A DNA stretch of 64,000 nucleotides from Noviherbaspirillum sedimenti. GTDB lineage: Bacteria; Pseudomonadota; Gammaproteobacteria; Burkholderiales; Burkholderiaceae_D. Every line of letters begins with the position of its first letter. Position 1 is the stretch's first letter. The position numbers were made by a program, and so were the translations under genes. The stretch covers positions 1,426,001 to 1,490,000 of the forward strand of contig NZ_QYUQ01000002.1 in assembly GCF_003590835.1 (NCBI RefSeq), written 5' to 3'. Positions 55,096-63,275 of this stretch are shown here, one piece after another. The notes under the pieces were generated by a model. That model did no database searches, was not told where the DNA came from, and was given only the letters and a program-made list of their open reading frames with translations.

Positions 55096-55755
55096 TTATT
55101 CCTGCGTTGCTCGGTTCGATTCCACATACCTGGCGCCTGTCTTCTCCCTCACCTCCAAAGCGCTAACGCCCGGCGCCAGTTCAATGAGTTTGAATGGCGC
55201 ACCGATCCGATCATCCCGCCGGAAAACTGCAAGATCGGTGATGATCATGTCAACAGAATTTGCGCCGGTCAAAGGGAGCGAACAGCGTTCGATGAATTTC
55301 ATTTCGCCATCTTTGGAAACGTGCTCCATCAAGACGATAATGCGTTTTACCCCTGCCACCAGATCCATCGCGCCGCCCATGCCCTTGACCACTTTTCCCG
55401 GAATCATCCAGTTGGCAATATCACCGTTTTCAGCGACTTGCATCGACCCCAGGATCGACAGATCCATGTGGCCGCCGCGGACCATGCCAAAGCTCTCTGC
55501 TGAATTGACAAAGGCGGTACCCGGCAACTCGGTAACTGTTTGTTTACCAGCATTGATCAGATCGGGGTCAACTTGGTCAGGAAAGGGAAATGGACCGATG
55601 CCCAGCATTCCATTTTCAGACTGGAAAGTGACATCTATGTCCGGGGCGACATGGTTCGCAACCAGCGTCGGCATGCCGATACCGAGGTTGACATAAAATC
55701 CATCCTTCAGCTCTCTGGCGGCTCGGGCCGCCATTTGCTCGCGAGTCCAAGCCAT
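55096..55755 (-). CDS. 3-oxoacid CoA-transferase subunit B
   Basis: The 219-residue family I CoA-transferase beta subunit has the catalytic Glu in FQSENGMLGIGPF and the GGHMDLSILGSMQVAENGDI segment. With subunit A it transfers CoA from succinyl-CoA or acetyl-CoA to a keto acid or other carboxylate. The start overlaps the subunit A stop (TAATG), giving coupled translation. In this operon it is the only visible means to activate the substrate or an intermediate as a CoA thioester. Confidence 0.9.
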   Translation of the reverse strand: MAWTREQMAARAARELKDGFYVNLGIGMPTLVANHVAPDIDVTFQSENGMLGIGPFPFPDQVDPDLINAGKQTVTELPGTAFVNSAESFGMVRGGHMDLSILGSMQVAENGDIANWMIPGKVVKGMGGAMDLVAGVKRIIVLMEHVSKDGEMKFIERCSLPLTGANSVDMIITDLAVFRRDDRIGAPFKLIELAPGVSALEVREKTGARYVESNRATQE

Positions 55756-56459
55756 TACGCGCCCCCTTTGCGAGTAGTAATCTGCTCTATGCGTTTTTCA
55801 TAATTCGATCCACGAAACAAGCGATCGACATAAATGCCGGGAGTATGAATATGGTCAGGGTCGATTGTGCCCGCCTCGACAATCTCTTCGACCTCAACGA
55901 TGGTGATCTTGCCGGCCATGGCAACCAGAGGATTAAAATTGCGCGCGGTTTTCCTGTAAATCAGATTTCCTCGCGTATCAGCCTCCCAAGCCTTGACGAT
56001 AGCCAGATCCGCCGTTAAGGCGGTCTCGAGGATGTACTCGATGCCATTGAAGTATTTGTGTTCCTTTCCTTCCGCGACGATGGTCCCGACCCCGGTGCGG
56101 GTATAAAATCCCGGTATGCCAGATCCGCCTGCGCGAATACGCTCGGCAAGCGTTCCCTGCGGATTGAATTCCAGTTCAATCTCCCCGGAGAGATACTGAC
56201 GCTCGAATTCCTTGTTTTCGCCGACATAAGAGCTGATCATTTTTTTGATCTGGCCAGTCTGCAGCAATAAGCCTAGACCAAAGTCGTTCACGCCCGCATT
56301 GTTGGAAATTACGGTCAGATTTTTTACTCTGCTGTCACGAATTGCGCTGATCAGGTTTTCCGGTATGCCGCATAAGCCAAAGCCCCCAGCGGCGATCGTC
56401 ATGCCATCGAACAGCGTGTCCGCCAAAGCGGATTTCGCACTCTCATAGATTTTATTCAT
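55755..56459 (-). CDS. 3-oxoacid CoA-transferase subunit A
   Basis: The 234-residue alpha subunit has the CoA-binding [13 protein letters not shown] near residue 25 and the conserved [17 protein letters not shown]. It pairs with the next gene. It follows the enoyl-CoA hydratase by nine bases. Sequence cannot separate succinyl-CoA:3-oxoacid transferase from beta-ketoadipate or other transferases of the family. Confidence 0.9.
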   Translation of the reverse strand: MNKIYESAKSALADTLFDGMTIAAGGFGLCGIPENLISAIRDSRVKNLTVISNNAGVNDFGLGLLLQTGQIKKMISSYVGENKEFERQYLSGEIELEFNPQGTLAERIRAGGSGIPGFYTRTGVGTIVAEGKEHKYFNGIEYILETALTADLAIVKAWEADTRGNLIYRKTARNFNPLVAMAGKITIVEVEEIVEAGTIDPDHIHTPGIYVDRLFRGSNYEKRIEQITTRKGGA

Positions 56460-56468
56460 GATTCCGTA

Positions 56469-57260
56469 TCAATCAGCCTTGAATACCGGAGCGCGTTTCT
56501 CCATCAATGCGAGTACGGCATCCTTATGATGGTCCGAGGACATGGTGAGGTTTTCAAGGCCGATATGGGCTTCTATGGCCGCTTCGGCCTGACGGCGCAA
56601 TACCATATTGATGGATTGTTTGGTCGCTCTGATCGCTTCAGTCGCCCCGCTCGCCAGCTTTTCGGCATAAGCATCGACCTCGGCGTCCAGCATATCCGCC
56701 GGCACTGCCTTGTAGATCAGGCCGATCGCGGCGGCCTCCACAGCACCTATCGGTTCCCCGGTAAGCAGGTGATGCCGGGCGCGGGCAAAACCGATCAGTT
56801 GCGGCCAGAGCAGAGAGCCGCCATCACCGGCTGATAATCCGACATTGACGTGCGAATCGGCAATCTTGGCGGTATCAGCCGCGATAACGACATCGCAAAG
56901 AAGCGCGAGGGTTGCTCCCAACCCCATCGCATGGCCGTTCACGCGCGCAATCACCGGTTTGTCCAGCCCAAGCAGCGAATGCACGATATGCGGGGCCCGG
57001 CGCATCGACTCCGCCCTGACCTTTGTATCTTCTATGGACTTCAACATGCCGTGGAAGTCTCCACCTGCGGAAAAGGCACGCCCTGCGCCGGTCAAGATAA
57101 CGACATGGCAATCGGGATCCCGCGCAATATCGTAGAAAATATGGGACAGTTCATCATGCAGCTGAAAGCTTGCCGCGTTCACGGGAGGATTGTCCATGGT
57201 AACGGTCAATATCTTCCCTCGGCGTTCGAATTTCAATAATTCGTATCGGTCGTACAACAT
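56469..57260 (-). CDS. enoyl-CoA hydratase/isomerase family protein
   Basis: The 263-residue crotonase-fold protein has the oxyanion-hole segment GAGRAFSAGGDFHGML and the second region VNGHAMGLGATLALLCDV, with GLSAGDGGSLLWPQLIG where the second catalytic Glu of hydratases is expected. Gly replaces one of the usual acidic positions, so isomerase, hydrolase or C-C bond cleavage activity is possible. GGAG five bases upstream decides ATG 57260 over the longer frame to 57320. It sits between the Rieske oxygenase and the CoA transferase. Confidence 0.85.
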   Translation of the reverse strand: MLYDRYELLKFERRGKILTVTMDNPPVNAASFQLHDELSHIFYDIARDPDCHVVILTGAGRAFSAGGDFHGMLKSIEDTKVRAESMRRAPHIVHSLLGLDKPVIARVNGHAMGLGATLALLCDVVIAADTAKIADSHVNVGLSAGDGGSLLWPQLIGFARARHHLLTGEPIGAVEAAAIGLIYKAVPADMLDAEVDAYAEKLASGATEAIRATKQSINMVLRRQAEAAIEAHIGLENLTMSSDHHKDAVLALMEKRAPVFKAD

Positions 57261-57320
57261 TGAATCTCCAGAATATTTTGTATGCGCCAAATCCAGATTG
57301 CAGCACTCTCCACTACGCAT

Positions 57321-58685
57321 TCAGGGACGGTCAGGCACCTCGGGGTGGTCGTAAGGATCAAGCAGGAACCGGCGCAGCTCACGGTGGAAATTGCTGATGG
57401 TGCGCTCCTGGACAGGATTGGTCCGCTCGCCAGCAAATCCGCGCGACTTCATCCCCTTTTGAACCTCGGGAATATTGACAAAATCCTGCTTGTAAATCAG
57501 GGGCCATTCGGCATCGCGCCAGTTCTCATAGAACTCGCGCTTCAACGGCGGCTCCTGGCCTGGGCCGTAACGCTGCAGAGACCAGACATCGAAAATGCAG
57601 CTTTCGGGGTCATGGCCATTGGGGCGCACGCGATACCACAGCACTCCATCGATCGAACCATGCAGATAAATCGTATTCGGAAACACGTGCCAGTCCAGGC
57701 CTGAGCGCTCGATATAGTCGGCAGTCAGTTCAGCAGGCCACCCGGATCCGTCCGCCACGGCGGCCTCGACCTGAACCTGCACCCACTTGTTGAGCACCTC
57801 GCCGGGCGGATCCGTATTGGTCACTTCCTCCCGCAAGCGCTGCGTCGCGTTGTAATTGCGTTCAGTGACCATCGCTTTCAGGTCGCGATTGAATTGGTTG
57901 ACAAATTCAAGAATATGCTCACGAAGCGGCGGCTCCTCTTTCGGCGGTAGACGCGGCGAACGCTTGAACGGAATGGCGCCATTAGCGTCATACCAGACTG
58001 AACCGTGGCGGCCAAAACCAGCACTTTTCGAATAATCGTTAGTGAATTCCAGCAACTGGCGATGTGCCTGCTGCACGTGGTAAAACTCGTTAAAGAAACC
58101 AAGCACCGTTTTCCAGTTCGCCGGCATGATGACGGTTTTGTACCAGCGATAACGAAGTTTTTCAAACTCGAACTTGGCACAATAGTCATCGACCGGATGA
58201 AGAAATTCTGCAAGCGACTGGCTTTGCGGGTCCATGTTAATGAAGACAAATCCGCCCCAGGTATCCGCCTTGATTTCCTTGAGGTTAGCATCTCCTTCCT
58301 TAAGGCACGCGCCCCAGTCATCGCGATCGATCACCCTGATGTTTTTACCCCCAAGATCGTATTGCCAGCCATGAAACTTGCAGGTGAATTTCTCTGCTCG
58401 GCCAGTCCCTTCAGTCAGGCGACGCCCACGATGCGCGCAGACATTGTGATAGGCCTTTATTTCGCTCTCGCCAGTGCGCACGACGATGATGGAGTCATCC
58501 ACAATATCGTAGGTCAGGAAATCGCCAATCTTTGGGATTTCTTCCAGCCGGCACGCGATCTGCCAGACATAGGGCCAGAGACGCTCCTCTTCCAGGCGAG
58601 CGAAGTCCGGGCTGTAATATGCTTCCTTCGGCACGAAATCGTCACGCACGTCACCAATAGGAAACCCTTTCCTCTCAGCGGTCAT
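57321..58685 (-). CDS. Rieske ring-hydroxylating oxygenase alpha subunit
   Basis: The 454-residue protein has an N-terminal Rieske domain (CAHRGRRLTEG, then CKFHGWQYDLGG) and a C-terminal catalytic domain with the mononuclear iron ligands in FFNEFYHVQQAHRQ. It should hydroxylate or dihydroxylate a ring using electrons from a reductase and ferredoxin, neither of which is encoded nearby. AGGAGG precedes ATG 58685, which is preferred over the extended frame to 58745. It is the central oxygenase of the right operon. Confidence 0.9.
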   Translation of the reverse strand: MTAERKGFPIGDVRDDFVPKEAYYSPDFARLEEERLWPYVWQIACRLEEIPKIGDFLTYDIVDDSIIVVRTGESEIKAYHNVCAHRGRRLTEGTGRAEKFTCKFHGWQYDLGGKNIRVIDRDDWGACLKEGDANLKEIKADTWGGFVFINMDPQSQSLAEFLHPVDDYCAKFEFEKLRYRWYKTVIMPANWKTVLGFFNEFYHVQQAHRQLLEFTNDYSKSAGFGRHGSVWYDANGAIPFKRSPRLPPKEEPPLREHILEFVNQFNRDLKAMVTERNYNATQRLREEVTNTDPPGEVLNKWVQVQVEAAVADGSGWPAELTADYIERSGLDWHVFPNTIYLHGSIDGVLWYRVRPNGHDPESCIFDVWSLQRYGPGQEPPLKREFYENWRDAEWPLIYKQDFVNIPEVQKGMKSRGFAGERTNPVQERTISNFHRELRRFLLDPYDHPEVPDRP

Positions 58686-58731
58686 TTTGTACCTCCTGAT
58701 GTGTATTGCATAAGGCGCAGTCCTTTGAGTT

Positions 58732-59721
58732 TCACTTTGACGCAAGCTCCCTGATTGCCGCTTCCAATTCCGCTTTGCCAGGCAAGAAGGCCTCTTCGAG
58801 GTGCTTGGAGAACGGGACCGGCGAAAATTTGCTGCCGATTCGCTTAACAGGCGCCTTTAGTTCGCTAAACAAGGCTTCATGAATGATCGATGAGATTTCA
58901 GCGCCAGGCCCAAATTTTTTCGTCGCCTCATGCAGGACGATTGCGCTGCGGGTTTTCGATACCGACCGCAGGATCGCAGCTGTGTCAAGTGGCGCGACAG
59001 TGCGCAGATCCAGCACCTCCACCGACACGCCCTCACTTTCCAGCTTCCTGGCAACCGCCATTGCATCATGAACCTGCCTGCCATAGGTGATGACAGTCAC
59101 ATCCTTGCCGGCGCGCACCACATTCGCTTGTCCAAGCGGGATGCGGCGGCCCCGTTCCGGCGCATCGCCCTTGGTCCAATACATGGGCAAGGTTTCGACA
59201 AAAATGCAGGGGTCAGGGTCTTCGATGCACGAGAGCAGCAAGCCGTAAGCGTCTGCCGGAGTCGAAGGAATGACGACTTTCAAGCCCGCCGTATGTGCAA
59301 ACCAGGCTTCCAGAAAATCGCTGTGCTGTCCGCCGTTGCCCATCCCGGCTCCAGTCATGGTTCGTATCGTGATCGGCACATTGGTTTGTCCACCGGACAT
59401 GAAACGAAGCTTTGCTGCATGGTTCACGATCATGTCCATCGCAACGGTCGTGAAGTTCATCAGCATAATCTCGGGAACCGGCTTGTAGCCGACCATCGAT
59501 GCACCGATTGCGGCACCCATAATCGCCTGCTCGGCAATTGGCGTAGACCGGACACGTTGAGCCCCAAATTTGTTGGCAAGCCCTTTGGTAACGCCGATCA
59601 CCCCACCGCCCTCCTCATCAGCGACATCTTCACCGAGCAGCAGCACCTTGGGATCGGCTTCCATGGCGTCATGCAGCGCAAGATTGATCGCCTCCAGCAT
59701 ATTCAATTTTTCAGAGCTCAT
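58732..59721 (-). CDS. 2-oxoacid dehydrogenase E1 beta subunit
   Basis: The 329-residue protein has the transketolase-like pyrimidine domain (LLLGEDVADEEGGGVIGVTK, TPIAEQAIMGAAIGASMVG, VPITIRTMTGAGMGNGGQHS) and the C-terminal transketolase domain. It resembles acetoin, pyruvate and branched-chain E1 beta chains. Its start overlaps the E1 alpha stop by four bases (ATGA). The gap to the Rieske gene is 46 bp. Confidence 0.9.
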   Translation of the reverse strand: MSSEKLNMLEAINLALHDAMEADPKVLLLGEDVADEEGGGVIGVTKGLANKFGAQRVRSTPIAEQAIMGAAIGASMVGYKPVPEIMLMNFTTVAMDMIVNHAAKLRFMSGGQTNVPITIRTMTGAGMGNGGQHSDFLEAWFAHTAGLKVVIPSTPADAYGLLLSCIEDPDPCIFVETLPMYWTKGDAPERGRRIPLGQANVVRAGKDVTVITYGRQVHDAMAVARKLESEGVSVEVLDLRTVAPLDTAAILRSVSKTRSAIVLHEATKKFGPGAEISSIIHEALFSELKAPVKRIGSKFSPVPFSKHLEEAFLPGKAELEAAIRELASK

Positions 59722-60692
59722 GCTGCCTCCACTTCATGCTGAAATACATCCCGGTAAATTTCCGCCGCGTCCGGATAAGGACTCGCAAGGGCAAATTGCA
59801 GCGCCTCTTCGAGCTCTGCAGCGATGCCGGTTTCGATTGCAGCAAGTTCATTTTCCGTCGCGTGATTGTTGGCTAACAGCCAGTTGCGATAGATGGGATA
59901 GGGATCCTTCTCCATGTGAGCCGCTCGCTCGCCTGGGCTCATATAGGAGTCGTCATCGCCGAACACATGACCATAGAATCTGAATGTAATGGCCTCGATC
60001 AGGGTCGGCCCACCTCCCTCCCTAGCTCGCTCAATTGCCTCGCGCGCGGCAGCATGCATGAGAAGAGGGTCATTACCATCGACGGTTACCCCGGGCATCG
60101 AATAGCTTTCGGCACGCTTCGATATCCGATCAATCGCGGTACCGGAGGAATATTTGGTATGTTCCGCATAACCATTGTTGGAGCAAACGAAGACAACCGG
60201 AAGTTTCCAGAGGGAGGCCAGATTCAGCGCCTCATGGAATGCCCCGATGTTGCTCGCGCCATCACCGAAGTAGGCTATGGTGACACGACCGTCTCCGGAC
60301 AATTGGGAAGCCCATGCCAGACCATTGGCGATAGGCATGGTCGAGCCCACGATGCCGGTTGTAATCATCACGCCGCTGGCGGGATGGGTAATGTGCATCG
60401 GGCCGCCTTTGCCTTTGCACGTGCCGTCGATGCGTCCGGCCAGTTCCGCCCAAACCTGTTTCAAGGGAGCCCCTTTGGCGAGGGAGTCATGTATGCCACG
60501 GTAGATCGTGCAAATATAATCCTCCTTGCGCAGGCAAACGGAAACTGCTGCTGGTATCACTTCCTGTCCACGCGATGAGTAGTACGGCATGCTTAACCGG
60601 CCAGACTTGATTGTTGAACGCAGTTTTTCGTCGTTCATCTTCAGCAACGCCATCTTCCGGAACATTTCAATTAAATCTCTTTTCTCAGCCAA
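59718..60692 (-). CDS. 2-oxoacid dehydrogenase E1 alpha subunit
   Basis: The 324-residue protein has the thiamine diphosphate motif GDG at FGDGASNIGAFHEALNLASL and NN in VCSNNGYAEH, and the phosphorylation-loop-like FRFYGHVFGDDDSY. With E1 beta it decarboxylates a 2-oxoacid and normally passes the acyl group to a lipoyl E2. GGAGG lies six bases before a TTG at 60692, which is proposed as the start; an ATG at 60707 sits upstream of that site. No E2 or E3 gene is found in the window. Confidence 0.87.
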   Translation of the reverse strand: MAEKRDLIEMFRKMALLKMNDEKLRSTIKSGRLSMPYYSSRGQEVIPAAVSVCLRKEDYICTIYRGIHDSLAKGAPLKQVWAELAGRIDGTCKGKGGPMHITHPASGVMITTGIVGSTMPIANGLAWASQLSGDGRVTIAYFGDGASNIGAFHEALNLASLWKLPVVFVCSNNGYAEHTKYSSGTAIDRISKRAESYSMPGVTVDGNDPLLMHAAAREAIERAREGGGPTLIEAITFRFYGHVFGDDDSYMSPGERAAHMEKDPYPIYRNWLLANNHATENELAAIETGIAAELEEALQFALASPYPDAAEIYRDVFQHEVEAA

Positions 60693-60800
60693 AGTTTTCC
60701 TCCACATTCCCAAAATTTAGCGGCAAGTACCATCGACAATTGATCACACGATGCGAAGAATAAGGTTTGCCAATATCCGCAGTCTTGATTCTGTACGACA

Positions 60801-60823
60801 GGTGTGCGCCATCTGGCGACACC
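60801..60823 (-). other. hairpin between the small ORFs and E1 alpha
   Basis: GGTGT-G-CGCC and GGCG-ACACC pair with a 4-nt loop and one bulged base. There is no U-tract, so it may be an mRNA processing or stability element between the leader ORFs and the main genes. Confidence 0.35.
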
Positions 60824-60838
60824 GGTGGTTAAAAACAC

Positions 60839-60961
60839 TCAATGAAATGGATCGGATACAGGACGCCACGCCGTCCAGTTCGCTGCCTGCAGCTCAGGCA
60901 ATGCATGCTGCTCGAGAACTTCGCAGATAGGCATCAGGATTTGTTGAGTAGACATGATCAT
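60839..60961 (-). CDS. small protein 2 at the head of the right operon
   Basis: The 40-residue frame starts at an ATG that overlaps the stop of the preceding small ORF by four bases (ATGA), with GGAGG nine bases upstream. It begins MIMSTQQILMPICEVLEQHA and continues PELQAANWTAWRPVSDPFH. Short amphipathic and Trp-bearing, it has no signal peptide. The overlap with small ORF 1 argues for real translation. No family is recognised. Confidence 0.5.
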   Translation of the reverse strand: MIMSTQQILMPICEVLEQHALPELQAANWTAWRPVSDPFH

Positions 60962-61113
60962 TCTTTTGCCCCTCCAATCGTGGCATAATAATTTTTCTCG
61001 CCACGTCCGATAATCTGCCATACTTCATCAAGGTCCTTGCCAATGCACTGTGCTAGACAGTGCTCCACATCGGCTGAGAAACTGTACAGAAACGACGGCC
61101 CATATTTTCGCAT
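60958..61113 (-). CDS. small protein 1 at the head of the right operon
   Basis: The 51-residue frame starts at ATG 61113 with GGAG seven bases upstream. It begins MRKYGPSFLYSFSADVEHCL and continues with GKDLDEVWQIIGRGEKNYYA, a mix of charged and aromatic residues without repeats. It is the first gene after the divergent regulatory region and is translationally coupled to a second small ORF. Its function is unknown; it could be a subunit or adaptor for the E1 or Rieske enzymes, which is only a guess from position. Confidence 0.55.
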   Translation of the reverse strand: MRKYGPSFLYSFSADVEHCLAQCIGKDLDEVWQIIGRGEKNYYATIGGAKE

Positions 61114-61203
61114 CGCGTCTCTCCACGGCTTTATTGCTGTTGAATGATTAACGATTGGTACCAAGCGTAGCTATTTATTTTCGAAAAAAATCTTAATCCC
61201 ACG

Positions 61204-61227
61204 CAACAAAGAAAATACGTTTTGTTG
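61204..61227. promoter_or_regulatory. inverted repeat CAACAAA-N10-TTTGTTG
   Basis: The 7-bp arms are perfect and lie about 90 bp upstream of the first small ORF, a suitable place for a repressor or activator of the right operon. The protein that binds it is unknown. Confidence 0.4.
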
Positions 61228-61318
61228 TACGGATTGGAGAGCAATTCCTTCCATGAAACCAAGGTTGGCATAAAATTATTCCGCCACGATCACAGGAATG
61301 GAATTGATACGATTAGTT

Positions 61319-61360
61319 ATTGAGTCGATGCTCATTTGCAATTGAATCGATGCTCATTTG
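61319..61360 (+). promoter_or_regulatory. tandem 20-bp direct repeats, likely AraC-type operator
   Basis: ATTGAGTCGATGCTCATTTG at 61319-61338 is repeated at 61341-61360 with one mismatch. The repeat period is 22 bp, two helical turns, as expected for adjacent AraC-family half-sites on one DNA face. The second copy overlaps the -35 box of the promoter described next. Confidence 0.7.
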
Positions 61361-61370
61361 GGCCTATAGT
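61342..61370 (+). promoter_or_regulatory. sigma-70-like promoter of the AraC gene
   Basis: TTGAAT (61342-61347), a 17-bp spacer and TATAGT (61365-61370) form a good promoter reading toward the AraC gene. It is embedded in the second direct repeat, indicating autoregulation. The leader would be about 135 bases. Confidence 0.55.
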
Positions 61371-61512
61371 GAGCTTGCAACTGCAGGATTCGAAGGGCAC
61401 TGCGCAAGATGCCCGGAACTGGCCAAGTTATAAATCCTCCGGCCAGGAAAAAGTCGATTTTCCGCAGATATATATGCGCTAGAATAAGCGCCAAAATAAT
61501 TGGAGACTGCAA

Positions 61513-62586
61513 TTGGAAAGCCTTATCAGTTCCCCGGTTTCAGATGTTGAAAACGACAATCGCAAAAGCTACAAAGCTGCGGTCGTCCGCGTGGAAGCCC
61601 TGCGTGACACGTTCCCCAGAGCGGTTAGTGATCTGGGAGGCACCCCGGATCTTTTGCTCCACAAAGAGCACATCACTCCTTCGATACTTCAAGAGTCCAA
61701 CGCCGTCATTTCGTACCGGGCTGTAATCTCCCTTCTCGAACGTGCTTCTGACGAACTCAACTGCCCCGATTTCGGGCTGAAGCTTGCCGGGTATTCAGGC
61801 GATGGAATTACGGTCCTGGGGCCGCTTGAAATCGCTATGCGAAATTCCAAAACGCTTGCAGATGCGTACGACTATTGCGCAAAAAATCTTCAGGTTTACA
61901 GCCCAGCGGTGCATATAAGTGTGGGGCGCGATTTTGGCGAAGGTCAAAGCAGCATCGTATTCGATATTCTGCTCGACGGCGTTCCGCGCCAGCGCCAGAC
62001 CGTCGAACATGCGCTCGGTCTAACTCATCTTGGCGTCAAGTCATTATCGCGTGATAAAGTGCAACCACAAGAGGTTTGGTTTTCGCATTCCCCTCTCGCC
62101 CCGCTGAATGTCTACCGCCTTTTTTTCGGAGTGCCGGTAAAATTCGGAATGCCAGCTAATGCACTCTTATTTGGAAAAGACGATCTTCAAAAACCAATCG
62201 CCAACAGGAACCCGCAAATCTACGAGATGGCGTGTAGCTTTATCGACACGAAATTTCCTTCTCCCTCGGTGCTTCTCGCCACCCAGGTTCGCATCATCCT
62301 GGGCCGACTATTGGCGACAGGACGCTGTACACAGATCAATGTCGCAGACATGCTGGCCATGCACCCACGGACATTCCAGCGCCGATTGAAAGAAGAAGGG
62401 ACGAGTTTTGAAGAATTGGTCGATGCGACGCGACGTGAGATCGCGCTGCGCAATCTGACTGACACTTCGGTGTCACTAACCCGGATCGCGGAAAAACTAG
62501 GGTACAGCGAAACTTCGGTTCTGACCCGAAGCTGCTATCGCTGGTTTTCCAGCTCCCCCCGTCAATTGCGAAAGGGAGGAACATGA
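61513..62586 (+). CDS. AraC-family transcriptional regulator
   Basis: The 357-residue protein has an N-terminal arabinose-binding-like domain (PF12625 type, about 30-210) and a C-terminal double helix-turn-helix (about 250-350; INVADMLAMHPRTFQRRLKE and VSLTRIAEKLGYSETSVLTR). Such proteins (OruR/ArgR-like group) activate catabolic operons. The start is a TTG at 61513 with GGAG seven bases upstream. It is divergent from the right operon, with tandem direct repeats between, and is the obvious regulator of the island. Confidence 0.88.
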   Translation: MESLISSPVSDVENDNRKSYKAAVVRVEALRDTFPRAVSDLGGTPDLLLHKEHITPSILQESNAVISYRAVISLLERASDELNCPDFGLKLAGYSGDGITVLGPLEIAMRNSKTLADAYDYCAKNLQVYSPAVHISVGRDFGEGQSSIVFDILLDGVPRQRQTVEHALGLTHLGVKSLSRDKVQPQEVWFSHSPLAPLNVYRLFFGVPVKFGMPANALLFGKDDLQKPIANRNPQIYEMACSFIDTKFPSPSVLLATQVRIILGRLLATGRCTQINVADMLAMHPRTFQRRLKEEGTSFEELVDATRREIALRNLTDTSVSLTRIAEKLGYSETSVLTRSCYRWFSSSPRQLRKGGT

Positions 62587-62594
62587 AAACCGGA

Positions 62595-62885
62595 GGTCAA
62601 CCACGAAATCCATGCTCCAGGCTTCGTTGGGACGAGTTGGCTTGATCTTGATCCCGCGCGAGACCACCATTTTGCGGCGCTTGGGTAGTTTGGAACGCAA
62701 CTGCAGCTGTTCTTCGCAATACAGGCGGTATGCCTGGTTCTTCCCAAGTTGCCAACCTTCGCGCTTGAGCAAGGCGTGAATGCGCCGATAACCATAGCGC
62801 ACACGCGTGTGCGCTATGTCCCGCATACGCTGGCGCAGGCCATGCCGCGGATCCTTGACGCTTCGGTAGTAATCATCATTCTCGC
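62595..62885 (-). mobile_element. fragment of an IS3-family transposase (OrfB)
   Basis: The minus strand reads DDYYRSVKDPRHGLRQRMRD, then RVRYGYRRIHALLKREGWQL, and ends shortly after NEAWSMDFVVD. This is the HTH_21 region and the first catalytic Asp strand of IS3 OrfB; the remaining DDE domain and the ends of the element are missing. It abuts the end of the AraC gene, so the regulator was the edge of an insertion or deletion. Confidence 0.8.
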
Positions 62886-63275
62886 AAGATCGCCGTTAGC
62901 CATCAAGATGGATTCGCCGGCTTTCAATTACCCATAAATTCTGATATTGCCATAGTAGCGTCCTAGCCTGACCAAAAGATGGTAGTCAGGAGAGTGTGAT
63001 GGAACAGCAGCAACATTGCCCCCGTGATGTCGTACCGGGATGGCTTGCTCACGAATTAGATGGCTATCGTTTCTTCGATGCCCGCCTGGTTTTACCTTGC
63101 CGATGACAACTTTAAAAAATGTCATCCTATGTCTCGTTCTTGACGTCCGCTGTCAAGATATTGCGTAGATGACTTTGCTATTGTTAAGCCTCCTAAAACT
63201 GAGGGCGCCTATTCCACCATTACATTGGGAACCAAGGCCAACTTGCAAATCACTGTTTCAAAAGGAGACATAGCA
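62886..63275. other. spacer with one inverted repeat
   Basis: No coding frame is recognised. The only structured element is GATGACA-N11-TGTCATC at 63102-63126, about 150 bp before the carboxymuconolactone-decarboxylase-like gene, a possible regulator site. Confidence 0.4.

Larger units (their letters stand above)
61114..61512. promoter_or_regulatory. AT-rich divergent regulatory region of the right operon and the AraC gene
   Basis: This 399-bp region separates the small-ORF/E1 operon and the AraC-family gene. It holds an inverted repeat at 61204-61227 and direct repeats at 61319-61360. No protein-coding frame fits. AT-richness exceeds that of neighbouring genes. Confidence 0.6.

Noticed and set aside
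61255..61290. Sigma-54-like promoter (TGGCAT-N5-TT) in the island regulatory region
   Set aside because: The GC dinucleotide of the -12 element is missing and the regulator is AraC-type, not a sigma-54 enhancer-binding protein.
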